DNA of 38,365 nt, from the NCBI GenBank assembly GCA_003601775.1, contig PIYN01000010.1, positions 1-38,365 of the forward strand, in the 5' to 3' direction. The notes beneath the pieces were generated by a model. That model did no database searches and was not told the DNA's origin. It saw only the letters and a program-made list of their open reading frames with translations. This document shows, piece after piece, positions 17,474 through 26,590 of the stretch (the first letter of the stretch is position 1; the number at the start of each line of letters is the position of its first letter). A program made the position numbers and the translations under genes. This DNA is from Candidatus Bathyarchaeota archaeon. GTDB taxonomy: Archaea > Thermoproteota > Bathyarchaeia > TCS64 > PIYN01.

Positions 17474-20020
17474 ATGAAGGACCTTAATCCCTTCTCGATG
17501 GAGATGAAAATCCCTTCGCCTGAGGAGTTCTTCGGCTTCAGGATGGGTGCCGATCGGAGGCTGGCCCGCTGGGACAGGATCGTTGAGTACTTCTGGCAAC
17601 TCGATAGATCGCCGTGCGTGAAGGTCGTGGAGCTGGGGAAAACGACGATGGGGAACCCCTTCCTCCTCGTCATCATCACCTCCCCCGAGAACATGGAGAA
17701 CCTGGAGGAGATCCGGAAGGTGAGCTGGCGCCTCGCCCACCCCAGGGGACTCAGCGAGGAGGAGGCGGAGAGACTGGTCTCAAGGGGGAGGGCCGTGGTC
17801 TCGATGACGATGAGCGTCCACGCCTCAGAGGTCGGGGGGACCCAGATGGCTCCTGAGCTCGCCTATGAGCTCGCCACGAGCGACGACCCGGAGTATCAGA
17901 AGATAAGGAGGGAGACCGTGCTACTCCTCGTCCCAAGCGCCAACCCCGACGGCCAGATCATGGTGGTGGACTGGTATAACAAGTGGCTGGGGACGGAGTA
18001 TGAGGGGTGCCCCCTCCCCTGGCTCTACCACAAATACGTGGGCCACGACAACAACCGAGACGCCTTCCACATCACCCAGGTCGAGTCGAAGATGCTCACC
18101 CGCCTCCTCTTCAAGGAGTGGTACCCCCAGGCACAGGTCGACTTCCACCACATGGGGAGCTACGGGGCACGCTTCTACATCCCGCCGCACATGGACCCCA
18201 TCTACGAGCACGTGGACCCCCTCGTCTGGGCGGAGCAGCGACTCTACGGAGGCGTGATGCTCGCCGAGCTGGAGGCAGCAGGGAAGACGGGGATTGAGAC
18301 CCAGGCGACCTACCCAGCTGACGGCGGACCCTACTGGGACGAGGCCCCCATCATGCATAACATCTGCGGGATGCTCACCGAGTCCGCGAGCGCGAAGCTC
18401 GCGACCCCCATCTACATCCACTACCAGCAGCTGGAGCCCTCTCGAAGGGGGAGGCCTGAATACCGACCCCAGATGGTCTTCCCCCACCCCTGGCCCGGGG
18501 GCTGGTGGAGGCTCAGGGATATAGTGGAGCAGCAGAAGATCGCCGCGCTCGCCGTCTTGAAGTGTGCCGCAAGCTTCCGGGAGAGGATCCTGAGGAATAT
18601 GTACCTGAAGGCACGGCGGCAGATGGAGTGGGGCAGGTCGAGGCCACCCTACGCCTTCATAATCCCCCTGGAACAGCATGACGCGTTGACGATGCTTGAG
18701 CTTCTCCAGAAGCTCCAGGCCGCGGATGTGGAGGTCCATCGGGCCAGGGAGGCCTTCAGGGCTGAGGGGGTCCTGTACCCTGAGGGGACCTACGTCGTCT
18801 TCACGGCCCAGCCCTGTAGGCCCTACGTCCTGAAGCTCCTGAAGCAGACCTTCTACCATGACGGTCCTTGGACGAGGAAGCCCGACGGCACCCCCCTCCC
18901 ACCCTACGACCTCGCCACCGATACCCTCCATGAGTTCATGGGGGTGAGGGTCATCGAGGTCTCCAAGCCCTTCGAGGGCGACTTCGAGCTCTGCGAGACG
19001 ATCCCTCTCCCTGAGGGCGGGGTCGAGGAGTCGGAGAAGGGCTACCTCCTCGACGGGAGGCTGAACAGGAGCTTCGCGGTGGTCTGCGCCCTCCTGAAGG
19101 AGGGCGTGGAGGTTCACCGAGTCCAGGAGCCCGTCGGAGACCTGCCGAAGGGGTCCTTCTATATCCCGCCCCAGCCAGGTCTCGAGGAGAAGCTGAGGGA
19201 GTACGCGCGCTCCCATCACGTCACCTTCAAGGCCGTTGAGTCCGTGGACTTCGAGAGGAGGGCCTTAAGGCTCCTCAGGGTCGGGGTCTATCAGCGGTAC
19301 TACGGTGGCAATATCGATGAGGGGTGGACCCGGTGGCTCTTGGAGCAGTATGGCTTCGAGTACGAGACGGTCAGGGATGCTGAGATCAGGGAGGGGAAGT
19401 TGGCTGAGAGGTTCGACGTCCTCATCCTCCCCAGCGACCATAAGAGCCTCATACTCGGGGAGAAGATCGAGGAGTACTACCGCAAGATCAGGCCGAAGTA
19501 CGTCATGCCCAAGTACCCGCCTGAGTACAGGAGCGGCATCGGGGAGGAGGGCGTGAAGAAGCTCCGGGAGTTCGTGGAGGCGGGTGGGACCCTCGTCACC
19601 CTTGGGAGGGCCTCTGACTTCGCTATAGAGGAGCTGAAGCTCCCCATCAGGAACGTGGTGAAGGACCTGAAGCCCAAGGACTTCCTCTGCCCCGGCTCGA
19701 CGCTGAAGGTAAGGGTCAACATGGATCACCCCCTCGCCTATGGGGTCGCGGAGGACTGCCTCATCCTCTTCAGGAACTTCCCCGTCTTCGAGATCCAGAA
19801 GACCATGAACAACGAGGACTATCAGGTCGTCGTGAGCTACCCGGAGGAGCGGATCCTCCAGAGTGGGTGGCTCATAGGGGAGAAGTACCTCAGCAGGAAG
19901 GCGGCCCTCATCGAGGCGAAGATGGGTAAGGGGCGGGTCATCCTCTTCGGCTTCTCCCCCCAGTTCAGGGCCATAACCGCGGCGACCTTCAAGTTCCTCT
20001 TCAACTGCCTCCTCGGCTAA
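17474..20020 (+). CDS. M14-family zinc carboxypeptidase-like protein with C-terminal GATase1-like region
   Basis: SVHASEVGG (HxxE), PSANPDG, HDNNRD, VDFHHMGSYG, LTESAS; C-terminal RVGVYQRYYGGNIDEGWTRWLLEQYGFEYETV...FDVLILP...LREFVEAGGTLVTLG. Confidence 0.85.
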   Translation: MKDLNPFSMEMKIPSPEEFFGFRMGADRRLARWDRIVEYFWQLDRSPCVKVVELGKTTMGNPFLLVIITSPENMENLEEIRKVSWRLAHPRGLSEEEAERLVSRGRAVVSMTMSVHASEVGGTQMAPELAYELATSDDPEYQKIRRETVLLLVPSANPDGQIMVVDWYNKWLGTEYEGCPLPWLYHKYVGHDNNRDAFHITQVESKMLTRLLFKEWYPQAQVDFHHMGSYGARFYIPPHMDPIYEHVDPLVWAEQRLYGGVMLAELEAAGKTGIETQATYPADGGPYWDEAPIMHNICGMLTESASAKLATPIYIHYQQLEPSRRGRPEYRPQMVFPHPWPGGWWRLRDIVEQQKIAALAVLKCAASFRERILRNMYLKARRQMEWGRSRPPYAFIIPLEQHDALTMLELLQKLQAADVEVHRAREAFRAEGVLYPEGTYVVFTAQPCRPYVLKLLKQTFYHDGPWTRKPDGTPLPPYDLATDTLHEFMGVRVIEVSKPFEGDFELCETIPLPEGGVEESEKGYLLDGRLNRSFAVVCALLKEGVEVHRVQEPVGDLPKGSFYIPPQPGLEEKLREYARSHHVTFKAVESVDFERRALRLLRVGVYQRYYGGNIDEGWTRWLLEQYGFEYETVRDAEIREGKLAERFDVLILPSDHKSLILGEKIEEYYRKIRPKYVMPKYPPEYRSGIGEEGVKKLREFVEAGGTLVTLGRASDFAIEELKLPIRNVVKDLKPKDFLCPGSTLKVRVNMDHPLAYGVAEDCLILFRNFPVFEIQKTMNNEDYQVVVSYPEERILQSGWLIGEKYLSRKAALIEAKMGKGRVILFGFSPQFRAITAATFKFLFNCLLG

Positions 20021-20032
20021 CCCCTTTTTTCT
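20021..20032 (+). terminator. T-rich archaeal terminator candidate
   Basis: CCCCTTTTTTCT directly after the M14 stop. Confidence 0.35.
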
Positions 20033-20107
20033 TGGAACTCGGCTGGATGAGTTTTTCTCCGCTCGAATCTTTAATTAAATTGAATGGAAAAAGGTGGGGA
20101 AGAGTCC

Positions 20108-21748
20108 TCAGGCCTTGTAGACCGTCCTCCCTCCCAGGATGGTCCTCAGCACTTTGATCTCCTTGATCTCGTCCTCTGGGCAGGTCAGGATGTCGCGGTC
20201 GAGGATGATGATGTCGGCGAGCTTCCCCGGCTCCAGGGAGCCCTTCAGGTCCTCCTCGAAGCTGAGGTAGGCGCTGTTTATGGTGTACATCCTTATCGCC
20301 TCCTCCCTTGTCACCCTCTGCTCCTCTCCCAGCCTCCTCCCCTCCACCTCCGTCCGCCTGGCGACGGCGGCCCAGAGGCTGGTGAAGGGGTGGTAGGGCG
20401 TCACGGGGGAGTCGGTCCCCGCGGCGACGACGATCCCATGGTCGATCCAGTCCCTGTGGGGCTTCGCGTAGAAGGCCCTCTCCGGTCCGAGGTTCTCGTA
20501 GAAGCTGTCCCCCAAATTATAGAGGAAGCTAGGCTGGGAGGCGACGACGACCCCCATCCTCTTGCACTGCTCGAAGTTCTCCTCGCTGGGCAGGTACGCG
20601 TGGATAATGGTGAAGCGCCTCCCCTTTATCGACCTCTTCCTGTCAGCCGCCTCGAAGGCCCTCAGGGTGATATCTATCGCCCTCCCCCCGGCGCAGTGGA
20701 CCCCGACCTGCCACCCCTCCTCGTTCGCGAACTCCACCAGGGCCCTCAGCCTCTCCTCCGGGACCGTGAGGATGCCCCTGTTCTCCGGGTCGTTGGCGTA
20801 GGGCTCCCGGAGGAGCGCAGTCCTCCCCCCGACGCCCCCATCGATGGAGATCTTGAGGCCGCCGACCCTGAGCATCTCATTACCGAAGCCCGTGTAGAAG
20901 GGGAACTTCCTGATCTCCTCGAAGCACTCCCCCAGCGACTTCACCCTCGCCGGGGCCCTCAGCATCATATTCACCCGGACGGTGAGGCCCCCCTCCTCCA
21001 GGGCCCTCTGGTAGGCCCTCATATCCTCGGGGCTGAGGCCGGGCTCTATCACCCCAGTGAGGCCGACCTCGCTGAAGCTCTTGGAGGCGACCTTTATCGC
21101 CTTGACCTTCTCCTCGAAGCTTGGGGGAGGTATCAGCTTGGAGACGAGGGAGAAGGCGGGGCTCTCCAGGAGGAGTCCCGTCGGCTCCCCCCTCTCATCC
21201 TTGACGATGGTCCCTCCCTCGGGCTGAGGGGTATCCCTCGTGATCCCCGCGAGCTCCAGGGCCTTGCTGTTCACCACGACTATGTGCCCACAGGTCCTCG
21301 TGAGGTAGACGGGGTTATCCGGCGCCCCCTCGTCGAGGTCCCATCGGGTCGGGAACCGCTTCTCCAGGAGCTTCGACTGGTCCCACCCCCGCCCCAGGAT
21401 CCACTCCCCCGGCTCGGCCTCCTCCGCCCTCCTCCTCACAGCCTCCACTATGTCCGAGATGGACATGCAGGGGGGTGTCCTGCAGTCTATCATGGAGAGG
21501 CTGAGGCCCGTTGAGAGCATGTGCAGGTGGCTGTCTATGAGCCCCGGCATCACCGTCCTCCCCTCAGCGTCTATGACCTCCGTCCTCGGGCCGATGAGCC
21601 GCCGGATCTCCTCGTTGGAGCCGACCGCCACGATCCTGCCGTCCTTCACAGCAAGGGCCTCCGCCACCGTGAAGTCCTTGTCCACCGTCAGGACCTTCCC
21701 ATTCACTATCACGAGGTCTGGTAGAAGCCGCTCCTCTATCTCCGACAT
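20108..21748 (-). CDS. YtcJ-like metal-dependent amidohydrolase (paralogue of 11494-13071)
   Basis: [83 protein letters not shown]. Confidence 0.9.
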   Translation of the reverse strand: MSEIEERLLPDLVIVNGKVLTVDKDFTVAEALAVKDGRIVAVGSNEEIRRLIGPRTEVIDAEGRTVMPGLIDSHLHMLSTGLSLSMIDCRTPPCMSISDIVEAVRRRAEEAEPGEWILGRGWDQSKLLEKRFPTRWDLDEGAPDNPVYLTRTCGHIVVVNSKALELAGITRDTPQPEGGTIVKDERGEPTGLLLESPAFSLVSKLIPPPSFEEKVKAIKVASKSFSEVGLTGVIEPGLSPEDMRAYQRALEEGGLTVRVNMMLRAPARVKSLGECFEEIRKFPFYTGFGNEMLRVGGLKISIDGGVGGRTALLREPYANDPENRGILTVPEERLRALVEFANEEGWQVGVHCAGGRAIDITLRAFEAADRKRSIKGRRFTIIHAYLPSEENFEQCKRMGVVVASQPSFLYNLGDSFYENLGPERAFYAKPHRDWIDHGIVVAAGTDSPVTPYHPFTSLWAAVARRTEVEGRRLGEEQRVTREEAIRMYTINSAYLSFEEDLKGSLEPGKLADIIILDRDILTCPEDEIKEIKVLRTILGGRTVYKA

Positions 21749-21811
21749 ATAACCACTGTTCTCCCTTTTATACCGCCACGTCTTTAGACTTTTCCCTTTA
21801 AGGGGCGACGA

Positions 21812-22279
21812 TCACTCGAAGACGAAGGTGAGCTCCTCGATCAGGAGCTCGGGGACGATGCTCCTCCCCCTCCTCCTGAGGAGGATGAGGCCCAGCCTCT
21901 CTAGGCACCTGAGGTCGTTGTAGACGTTCTTTACGTCCCTCCCCAGCCTCTCTGCCAGGTCGTTGATGGACCTCACCGGGAGCCCTGGGATCGCGTAGAG
22001 GAGCTCTATGCGCCTCGGCGTCAATGCCGAGAGGAGGTCTCTGTCCAGCTCCCTCTCCTCCTCGATGACGCAGTCGAACTCCTCCCCCTCCCTATAGGCC
22101 CTGAGGGCGTGGACCATGTAGGACCACTCCACGTAGTCCTCGAGGAGCTCCACCCCACCCTCACGGTTGAACCTCTCCTGGAACTCCTCGAAGCTGCAGC
22201 CGTGCCTCTCCTCCATCTCCCTCAGGCGGCCCTGGACCTCCTCCAGGGATAGGCGCCGGATGACCCGGATGGACATCAT
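21812..22279 (-). CDS. HTH transcriptional regulator (MarR/HVO_A0114-like), start revised to ATG 22279
   Basis: C-terminal winged-helix pattern LTPRRIELLYAIPGLPVRSINDLAERLGRDVKNVYNDLRCLERLGLILLRRRGRSIVPELLIEELTFVF; the listed N-terminal extension overlaps rtcB. Confidence 0.75.
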   Translation of the reverse strand: MMSIRVIRRLSLEEVQGRLREMEERHGCSFEEFQERFNREGGVELLEDYVEWSYMVHALRAYREGEEFDCVIEEERELDRDLLSALTPRRIELLYAIPGLPVRSINDLAERLGRDVKNVYNDLRCLERLGLILLRRRGRSIVPELLIEELTFVFE

Positions 22280-22322
22280 CCTCGACACCTCAACTATTAT
22301 TGGTATAGAGACCCAAAAACCC

Positions 22323-22332
22323 TTATAAACAC
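22323..22332 (+). promoter_or_regulatory. TATA box for rtcB
   Basis: CTTATAAACA about 30 bp upstream of the ATG at 22359. Confidence 0.5.
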
Positions 22333-22358
22333 CCCCTCCCCCCTCTTCGTGAGGGAAG

Positions 22359-23807
22359 ATGTCGATACCGCTGAAGAGATTGGATAAGTACATCTGGGAG
22401 ATACCCACGAGCTTCAACCCGAACATGCTCGTCCCGGGCAGGGTCTACGCCGACGAGATACTCCTGGAGAAGATGAAGGGGGACCTCACACTAAAGCAGT
22501 GCTCCGACGTCGCCCAGCTCCCCGGGATCCTGAAGTACTCCATCACCCTCCCCGACGGACATCAGGGCTACGGCTTCCCCATAGGGGGCGTCGCGGCCTT
22601 CGACATGGACGAGGGGATCGTTACCCCCGGAGGGGTGGGATACGACATCAACTGCGGCGTCCGCCTCCTCAGGACGAACCTCACCTACGATGAGGTGAGA
22701 CCCCACCTCCGGGACCTCATAGACAGGATCTTCAACCTCGTCCCCTGCGGCGTCGGGAGGAAGGGCCTCCTCCGCATCTCCACGGGGGAACTGGACAAGG
22801 CCGTCGTCGAGGGAGTGGAGTGGGCCATCAAGAAGGGCTACGGCTGGTCCGAGGACTCAAAGCACATGGAGGAGGGGGGATGCATGGATAACGCGAACCC
22901 CGATAAGGTCTCGACGAGGGCGAAGCAGAGGGGGGCGTCGCAGCTAGGGACCCTCGGGGCGGGAAACCACTTCCTCGAGATCGCGAGGGTCAAGGAGATC
23001 TACGATGAGAAGGCAGCGAGGACCTTCGGGATCACAGGTGTCGACCAGGTCATCGTCTGGGTGCACACCGGCTCGAGGGGGTACGGCCACCAGATAGCCA
23101 GTGACTACATACGTATCATGGACCGAGCCATGGCTAAGTACCACTTGAGGGCCCCCTCGAGGGAGCTCTGCTACGCCCCGATCTCGAGCAGGGAGGGGGA
23201 GGACTACCTGGAGGCGATGGCCTGCGCCGTGAACTACGCCTTCCTGAACCGGCATATCATCATGCACCTCGTGCGCAGGGCCTTCGAGGAGACCCTGAAG
23301 AGGTCGGCGGACGACCTGGGGATGGACCTCGTCTACGGGATGACCCATAACACTGCGAAGATCGAGGAGCACACTCTGGAGGGGAAGAGGAAGAAGGTCC
23401 TCGTCCACAGGAAGGGGGCCTCGAGGGCCTTCGGTCCGGGGCGCCGCGAGCTCCCCGCCGACTACCGCCCCATAGGTCAGCCGGTCCTCCTCGTCGGGAC
23501 GATGGGGACGGCGAGCTACCTCCTCGTAGGCACGGAGAAGGGGGAGGAGATCTCCTTCGCGAGCACCGCCCACGGCGCCGGGAGGGTCCTCTCGAGGGCG
23601 GGGGCGAGGAGGAGGTTCAGGAGCAGCGAGGTCCTGAACGCGCTGAGGAGGAAGGGGATCATCGTGAGGGCTGCGAGCGGGAGGGTCGTGGAGGAGGAGG
23701 TCCCAGAGGGGTACAAGGACATCCACAGGGTCGCGAGGGTGAGCGACGAGCTCGGCATAGGGACGAAGGTCATGATGTCCGTCCCCATAGCGGTGGCGAA
23801 GGGCTGA
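22359..23807 (+). CDS. rtcB: RNA-splicing ligase RtcB
   Basis: SITLPDGHQGYGFPIGGVAAFD, GGVGYDINCGVRLLRT, GTLGAGNHFLEI, HTGSRGYGHQIA, STAHGAGRVLSR. Confidence 0.96.
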   Translation: MSIPLKRLDKYIWEIPTSFNPNMLVPGRVYADEILLEKMKGDLTLKQCSDVAQLPGILKYSITLPDGHQGYGFPIGGVAAFDMDEGIVTPGGVGYDINCGVRLLRTNLTYDEVRPHLRDLIDRIFNLVPCGVGRKGLLRISTGELDKAVVEGVEWAIKKGYGWSEDSKHMEEGGCMDNANPDKVSTRAKQRGASQLGTLGAGNHFLEIARVKEIYDEKAARTFGITGVDQVIVWVHTGSRGYGHQIASDYIRIMDRAMAKYHLRAPSRELCYAPISSREGEDYLEAMACAVNYAFLNRHIIMHLVRRAFEETLKRSADDLGMDLVYGMTHNTAKIEEHTLEGKRKKVLVHRKGASRAFGPGRRELPADYRPIGQPVLLVGTMGTASYLLVGTEKGEEISFASTAHGAGRVLSRAGARRRFRSSEVLNALRRKGIIVRAASGRVVEEEVPEGYKDIHRVARVSDELGIGTKVMMSVPIAVAKG

Positions 23808-23880
23808 CCCCCCAGCGGACCCCAATCAATTTATTTCTGAGGAGCCTCGACTAAATCCCAGGAGGAGCGAGGCCTGTGTC

Positions 23881-24579
23881 ATGAGCAGTATGAGGCCTGA
23901 CCTGAAGCCCAACCTCTGGTTCACACTCTACACCCTCCTCAGGATAGGGGCGGGCGCCCGAGCGGTGAAGATCTCCACGACACAGCTGGCCGAGGTCCTC
24001 GGGATCTCCCAGCAGTCCGCCTCCAGGCACCTCAGGAGCCTTGAGGACCTCTCCATGATCGAGAGGAAGATCGAGAAGGATGGGACCCTCATACACATAA
24101 CGGAGAAGGGGATGGAGGCCCTCCACGCCGTCTACCATCACCTAAGGAGGCACCTGGAGGAGGCCGCGAAGGAGGCCTTCGTCTTCGAGGGGACCGTCTT
24201 CAGCGGCCTCTGGGAGGGGGCCTACTACATAAGCCAGGAGGGGTACAGGAGCCAGATCAGGGAGAAGCTCGGCTTCGAGCCCTACCCGGGGACGCTGAAC
24301 ATCAGGCTGAGGACGAAGAGGGACCTGGAGAGGAGGGAACAGCTGGAAAGGATGCCGGGGATAGAGATCAAGGGGTTCAGGACAGAGGATAGGTCCTTCG
24401 GAGGGGCGAAGTGCTACCCTGCGATGATCAACGACGAGGTGGAGGGGGCGGTGATCATCGCAGAGAGGAGCGGCTACGACCGTTCAGTGATGGAGATCAT
24501 CGCGCCCGTGAACCTGAGGAAGCGCCTGGGGCTGAAGGATGGGGACCTCGTCAGGATCTCCCTCTCCAATTCTCGATGA
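23881..24579 (+). CDS. ribK: CTP-dependent riboflavin kinase with N-terminal HTH
   Basis: N-terminal winged helix (TTQLAEVLGISQQSASRHLRSLEDLSMIERK) plus kinase domain (GEGAYYISQEGY-like block, KLGFEPYPGTLNIRL, GGAKCYPAMI, VMEIIAPVNLRKRLGLKDGDLVRI). Confidence 0.92.
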   Translation: MSSMRPDLKPNLWFTLYTLLRIGAGARAVKISTTQLAEVLGISQQSASRHLRSLEDLSMIERKIEKDGTLIHITEKGMEALHAVYHHLRRHLEEAAKEAFVFEGTVFSGLWEGAYYISQEGYRSQIREKLGFEPYPGTLNIRLRTKRDLERREQLERMPGIEIKGFRTEDRSFGGAKCYPAMINDEVEGAVIIAERSGYDRSVMEIIAPVNLRKRLGLKDGDLVRISLSNSR

Positions 24580-25012
24580 TACGTCCCTTGATCTTAGAGG
24601 AGCTGTCAAGGTCCTCCGACCCGTAGCGCCTCATCTTGACTATCTGGACATCGTAGCCCTTCTCCTCGATCAGCCGTCTGAGCTGGGCCTCTATATCGTC
24701 TTGGTCGTAGCCCACGGCGATGATATCCGGCTTCACCAGCTCGATGACCCTCTCCATATCCATCTCCTCGAAGCCCAGGAGGGCCTCGTCCACGACCCTC
24801 AGGGCGGCGACGATGGCCCTCCTCTCCCACTCCGGGAGAACGGGCCTCTTCCCCTTCCGCTTCTCAACGGTCTTGTCCCTGGCGACTATGACGACGAGCT
24901 TCGCGTCCTCACCGCCGACCTTCTTCGCCTCCTCCAGTAGCCTCACATGGCCGTAGTGGAGGATATCGAAGGCCCCTGTCGTCAGGACGACCTTTCCCTT
25001 CTTCTCAGTCAT
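24551..25012 (-). CDS. ribL: archaeal FAD synthetase (cytidylyltransferase)
   Basis: VVLTTGAFDILHYGHVRLLEEAKK (nucleotidyltransferase HxGH), KRKGKRPVLPEWERRAIVAALR, GYDQDDIE. Confidence 0.92.
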   Translation of the reverse strand: MTEKKGKVVLTTGAFDILHYGHVRLLEEAKKVGGEDAKLVVIVARDKTVEKRKGKRPVLPEWERRAIVAALRVVDEALLGFEEMDMERVIELVKPDIIAVGYDQDDIEAQLRRLIEEKGYDVQIVKMRRYGSEDLDSSSKIKGRIIENWRGRS

Positions 25013-25016
25013 ATTC

Positions 25017-26078
25017 TCACCAGTCGAACTCGACGAATCTCAGCATCCTGAGGGTGTCGAGGATTCCCTCGCAGTAGGAGACCGAGGAGAGGGCGGAGGC
25101 CTTCCTCCCCTCCTCCAAGTAGTACTTCGCGTCCCTCAGGTACATCTCAGCGTACCCCAATATCTCCCTTACCCCCTCCTCGTCTATGCTCCTGGGCAGG
25201 GAGGAGATCCTTAGTTCCCCAAAGACCTTCTCACAGCTCCTGATGTACTTCTCCGTCCGCGCCTCCAGGTCCTCCAGGTACCTCTCCCTACCCCTCAGGT
25301 CCTCCTCTCTGCACCCCGCGAAGAACTTGAGGGCCTCCTCCTCCAAGAAGTGGAGCCTCCCTGGGACGATGAGGACGTGGGGCGGGGGTCCGAAGTCCAT
25401 GTCTAAGAGACGCCTGACCCTCCCCCCCTTGATGGTCGCCGACTCCGAGCCGAGCCTCGCCGCCCCCACGGCCAGCGTCTCCTCCGTGAAGACCCCCTTA
25501 CACTCCTCCTCTTCTACCCCAAGTAGGAGTCTCATCGCCTCATTTACGGTCAGGTGTCGCCCGCCCTCGACGTCCAAGTCCAGGAGGAGGAGGGTGTGGA
25601 GGCCCCTCTCCAAGTTCTCCCCGAGGACTCGGTAGGGGGTGAGGGGGGGTATACCTCTCTGTGGCAGGGGCACGGTGACCGTCTTGCCGAAGCGGTAGAG
25701 GGATAGACCCGTCTCTGCGACGGCCGTGAGGATCGAGGAGCCGTGGATGACGCGGGTCTCTATGCCCCGCCTCTTCGCCTCGAGGAGGAGGGAGATATGG
25801 GTCGTCGCGGCGAGGCAGTCCCCCCCGACGAGGACGCCGACCCTCCGCTCCTCGGCCTCCCTGAGAACTCTCTCCGCCCCCTCCTCCAAGTCCCTCCTCC
25901 TCAGCGGGGTGACATCTCTCCCCAGGAGGCGGCTCAGCCTCTCCACATCCGTGTTGAGGAGCGTGGTGTAGAGCTCCGCGTAGAGGAGGTCGCATCTCCT
26001 CGCCTCCTCCAGGGCCCTGAGACTCATATCCCTCTCATCTGAGAGGCCCAGACTTATGAGGACCAGCCCCCCCATCAC
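25017..26078 (-). CDS. dph5: diphthine synthase with C-terminal DUF357-like domain
   Basis: LVLISLGLSDERDMSLRALEEARRCDLLYAELYTT, VGGDCLAATTHISLLLEA, VIHGSSILTAVAETGLSLYRFGKTVTVP; C-terminus AEMYLRDAKYYLEEGRKASALSSVSYCEGILDTLRMLRFV. Confidence 0.92.
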   Translation of the reverse strand: MMGGLVLISLGLSDERDMSLRALEEARRCDLLYAELYTTLLNTDVERLSRLLGRDVTPLRRRDLEEGAERVLREAEERRVGVLVGGDCLAATTHISLLLEAKRRGIETRVIHGSSILTAVAETGLSLYRFGKTVTVPLPQRGIPPLTPYRVLGENLERGLHTLLLLDLDVEGGRHLTVNEAMRLLLGVEEEECKGVFTEETLAVGAARLGSESATIKGGRVRRLLDMDFGPPPHVLIVPGRLHFLEEEALKFFAGCREEDLRGRERYLEDLEARTEKYIRSCEKVFGELRISSLPRSIDEEGVREILGYAEMYLRDAKYYLEEGRKASALSSVSYCEGILDTLRMLRFVEFDW

Positions 26079-26386
26079 CCCTTCCTCCTGATGGGGTAGC
26101 GTGAGACCCTCCCACAGTTGAAGCAGGTCACGACGATATGGGGCTCCCTCCTCTGTCTCACCCTGACACGGCAGTTCACCCCCGGCCTCAGGAGGCTCTT
26201 ACAGTACTTGCATATCCTCCTCCTCAACTCCCTAGGGAGCTTGACCCTACACCTCATCGCTATCCTCCTCGCGAGGTCGATGTAGCGCTGGGCCCGCTCC
26301 GGGTTCTCCGGGAAGACCTCGTCGGCCAGCCTGAAGAGTATGTGAATCCTCTCAAGGGCGATCCGCCGCGTCTCCTCCCTCGACAT
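26075..26386 (-). CDS. rnp4: ribonuclease P protein component 4 (Rpr2/Rpp21 family)
   Basis: ALERIHILFRLADEVFPENPERAQRYIDLARRIAMRCRVKLPRELRRRICKYCKSLLRPGVNCRVRVRQRREPHIVVTCFNCGRVSRYP; CxxC pairs. Confidence 0.94.
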   Translation of the reverse strand: MSREETRRIALERIHILFRLADEVFPENPERAQRYIDLARRIAMRCRVKLPRELRRRICKYCKSLLRPGVNCRVRVRQRREPHIVVTCFNCGRVSRYPIRRKG

Positions 26387-26478
26387 CTCAACTACCCTTT
26401 ACAGATGCTCCTCCCCTCAACCCTACACGCCTAACCCAATTAACCTTTCCCCACCTCCCCGAGAGCCCGGGAGAAGAC

Positions 26479-26487
26479 TTATAAATC
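26479..26487 (+). promoter_or_regulatory. TATA box for initiator tRNA
   Basis: CTTATAAAT about 27-34 bp upstream of the mature tRNA 5' end. Confidence 0.6.
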
Positions 26488-26512
26488 GGCCTTTGAGGAT
26501 CATCTACCTTGG

Positions 26513-26590
26513 AGCGGGATGGGGCAGCCAGGTTAGCCCGTGGGGCTCATAACCCCAAGGTCGGAAGTTCAAATCTTCCTCCCGCTACCA
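26513..26590 (+). tRNA. initiator tRNA-Met (CAT), CCA encoded
   Basis: AGCGGGATGGGGCAGCCAGGTTAGCCCGTGGGGCTCATAACCCCAAGGTCGGAAGTTCAAATCTTCCTCCCGCTACCA; A1-U72 pair and G-rich/C-rich anticodon stem typical of archaeal initiators. Confidence 0.95.

Noticed and set aside
17921-19219. 432-aa minus-strand ORF
   Set aside because: Antisense shadow of the M14 peptidase gene, no domain-like motifs.
20084-21514. 476-aa plus-strand ORF
   Set aside because: Antisense to the well-supported amidohydrolase; low-complexity G/L/P/R/E composition typical of a shadow ORF in high-GC coding sequence.
22359-23807. Possible intein in RtcB
   Set aside because: Length (482 aa) and continuous motifs fit an uninterrupted RtcB.
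22944-23825. 293-aa minus-strand ORF
   Set aside because: Shadow ORF opposite rtcB.
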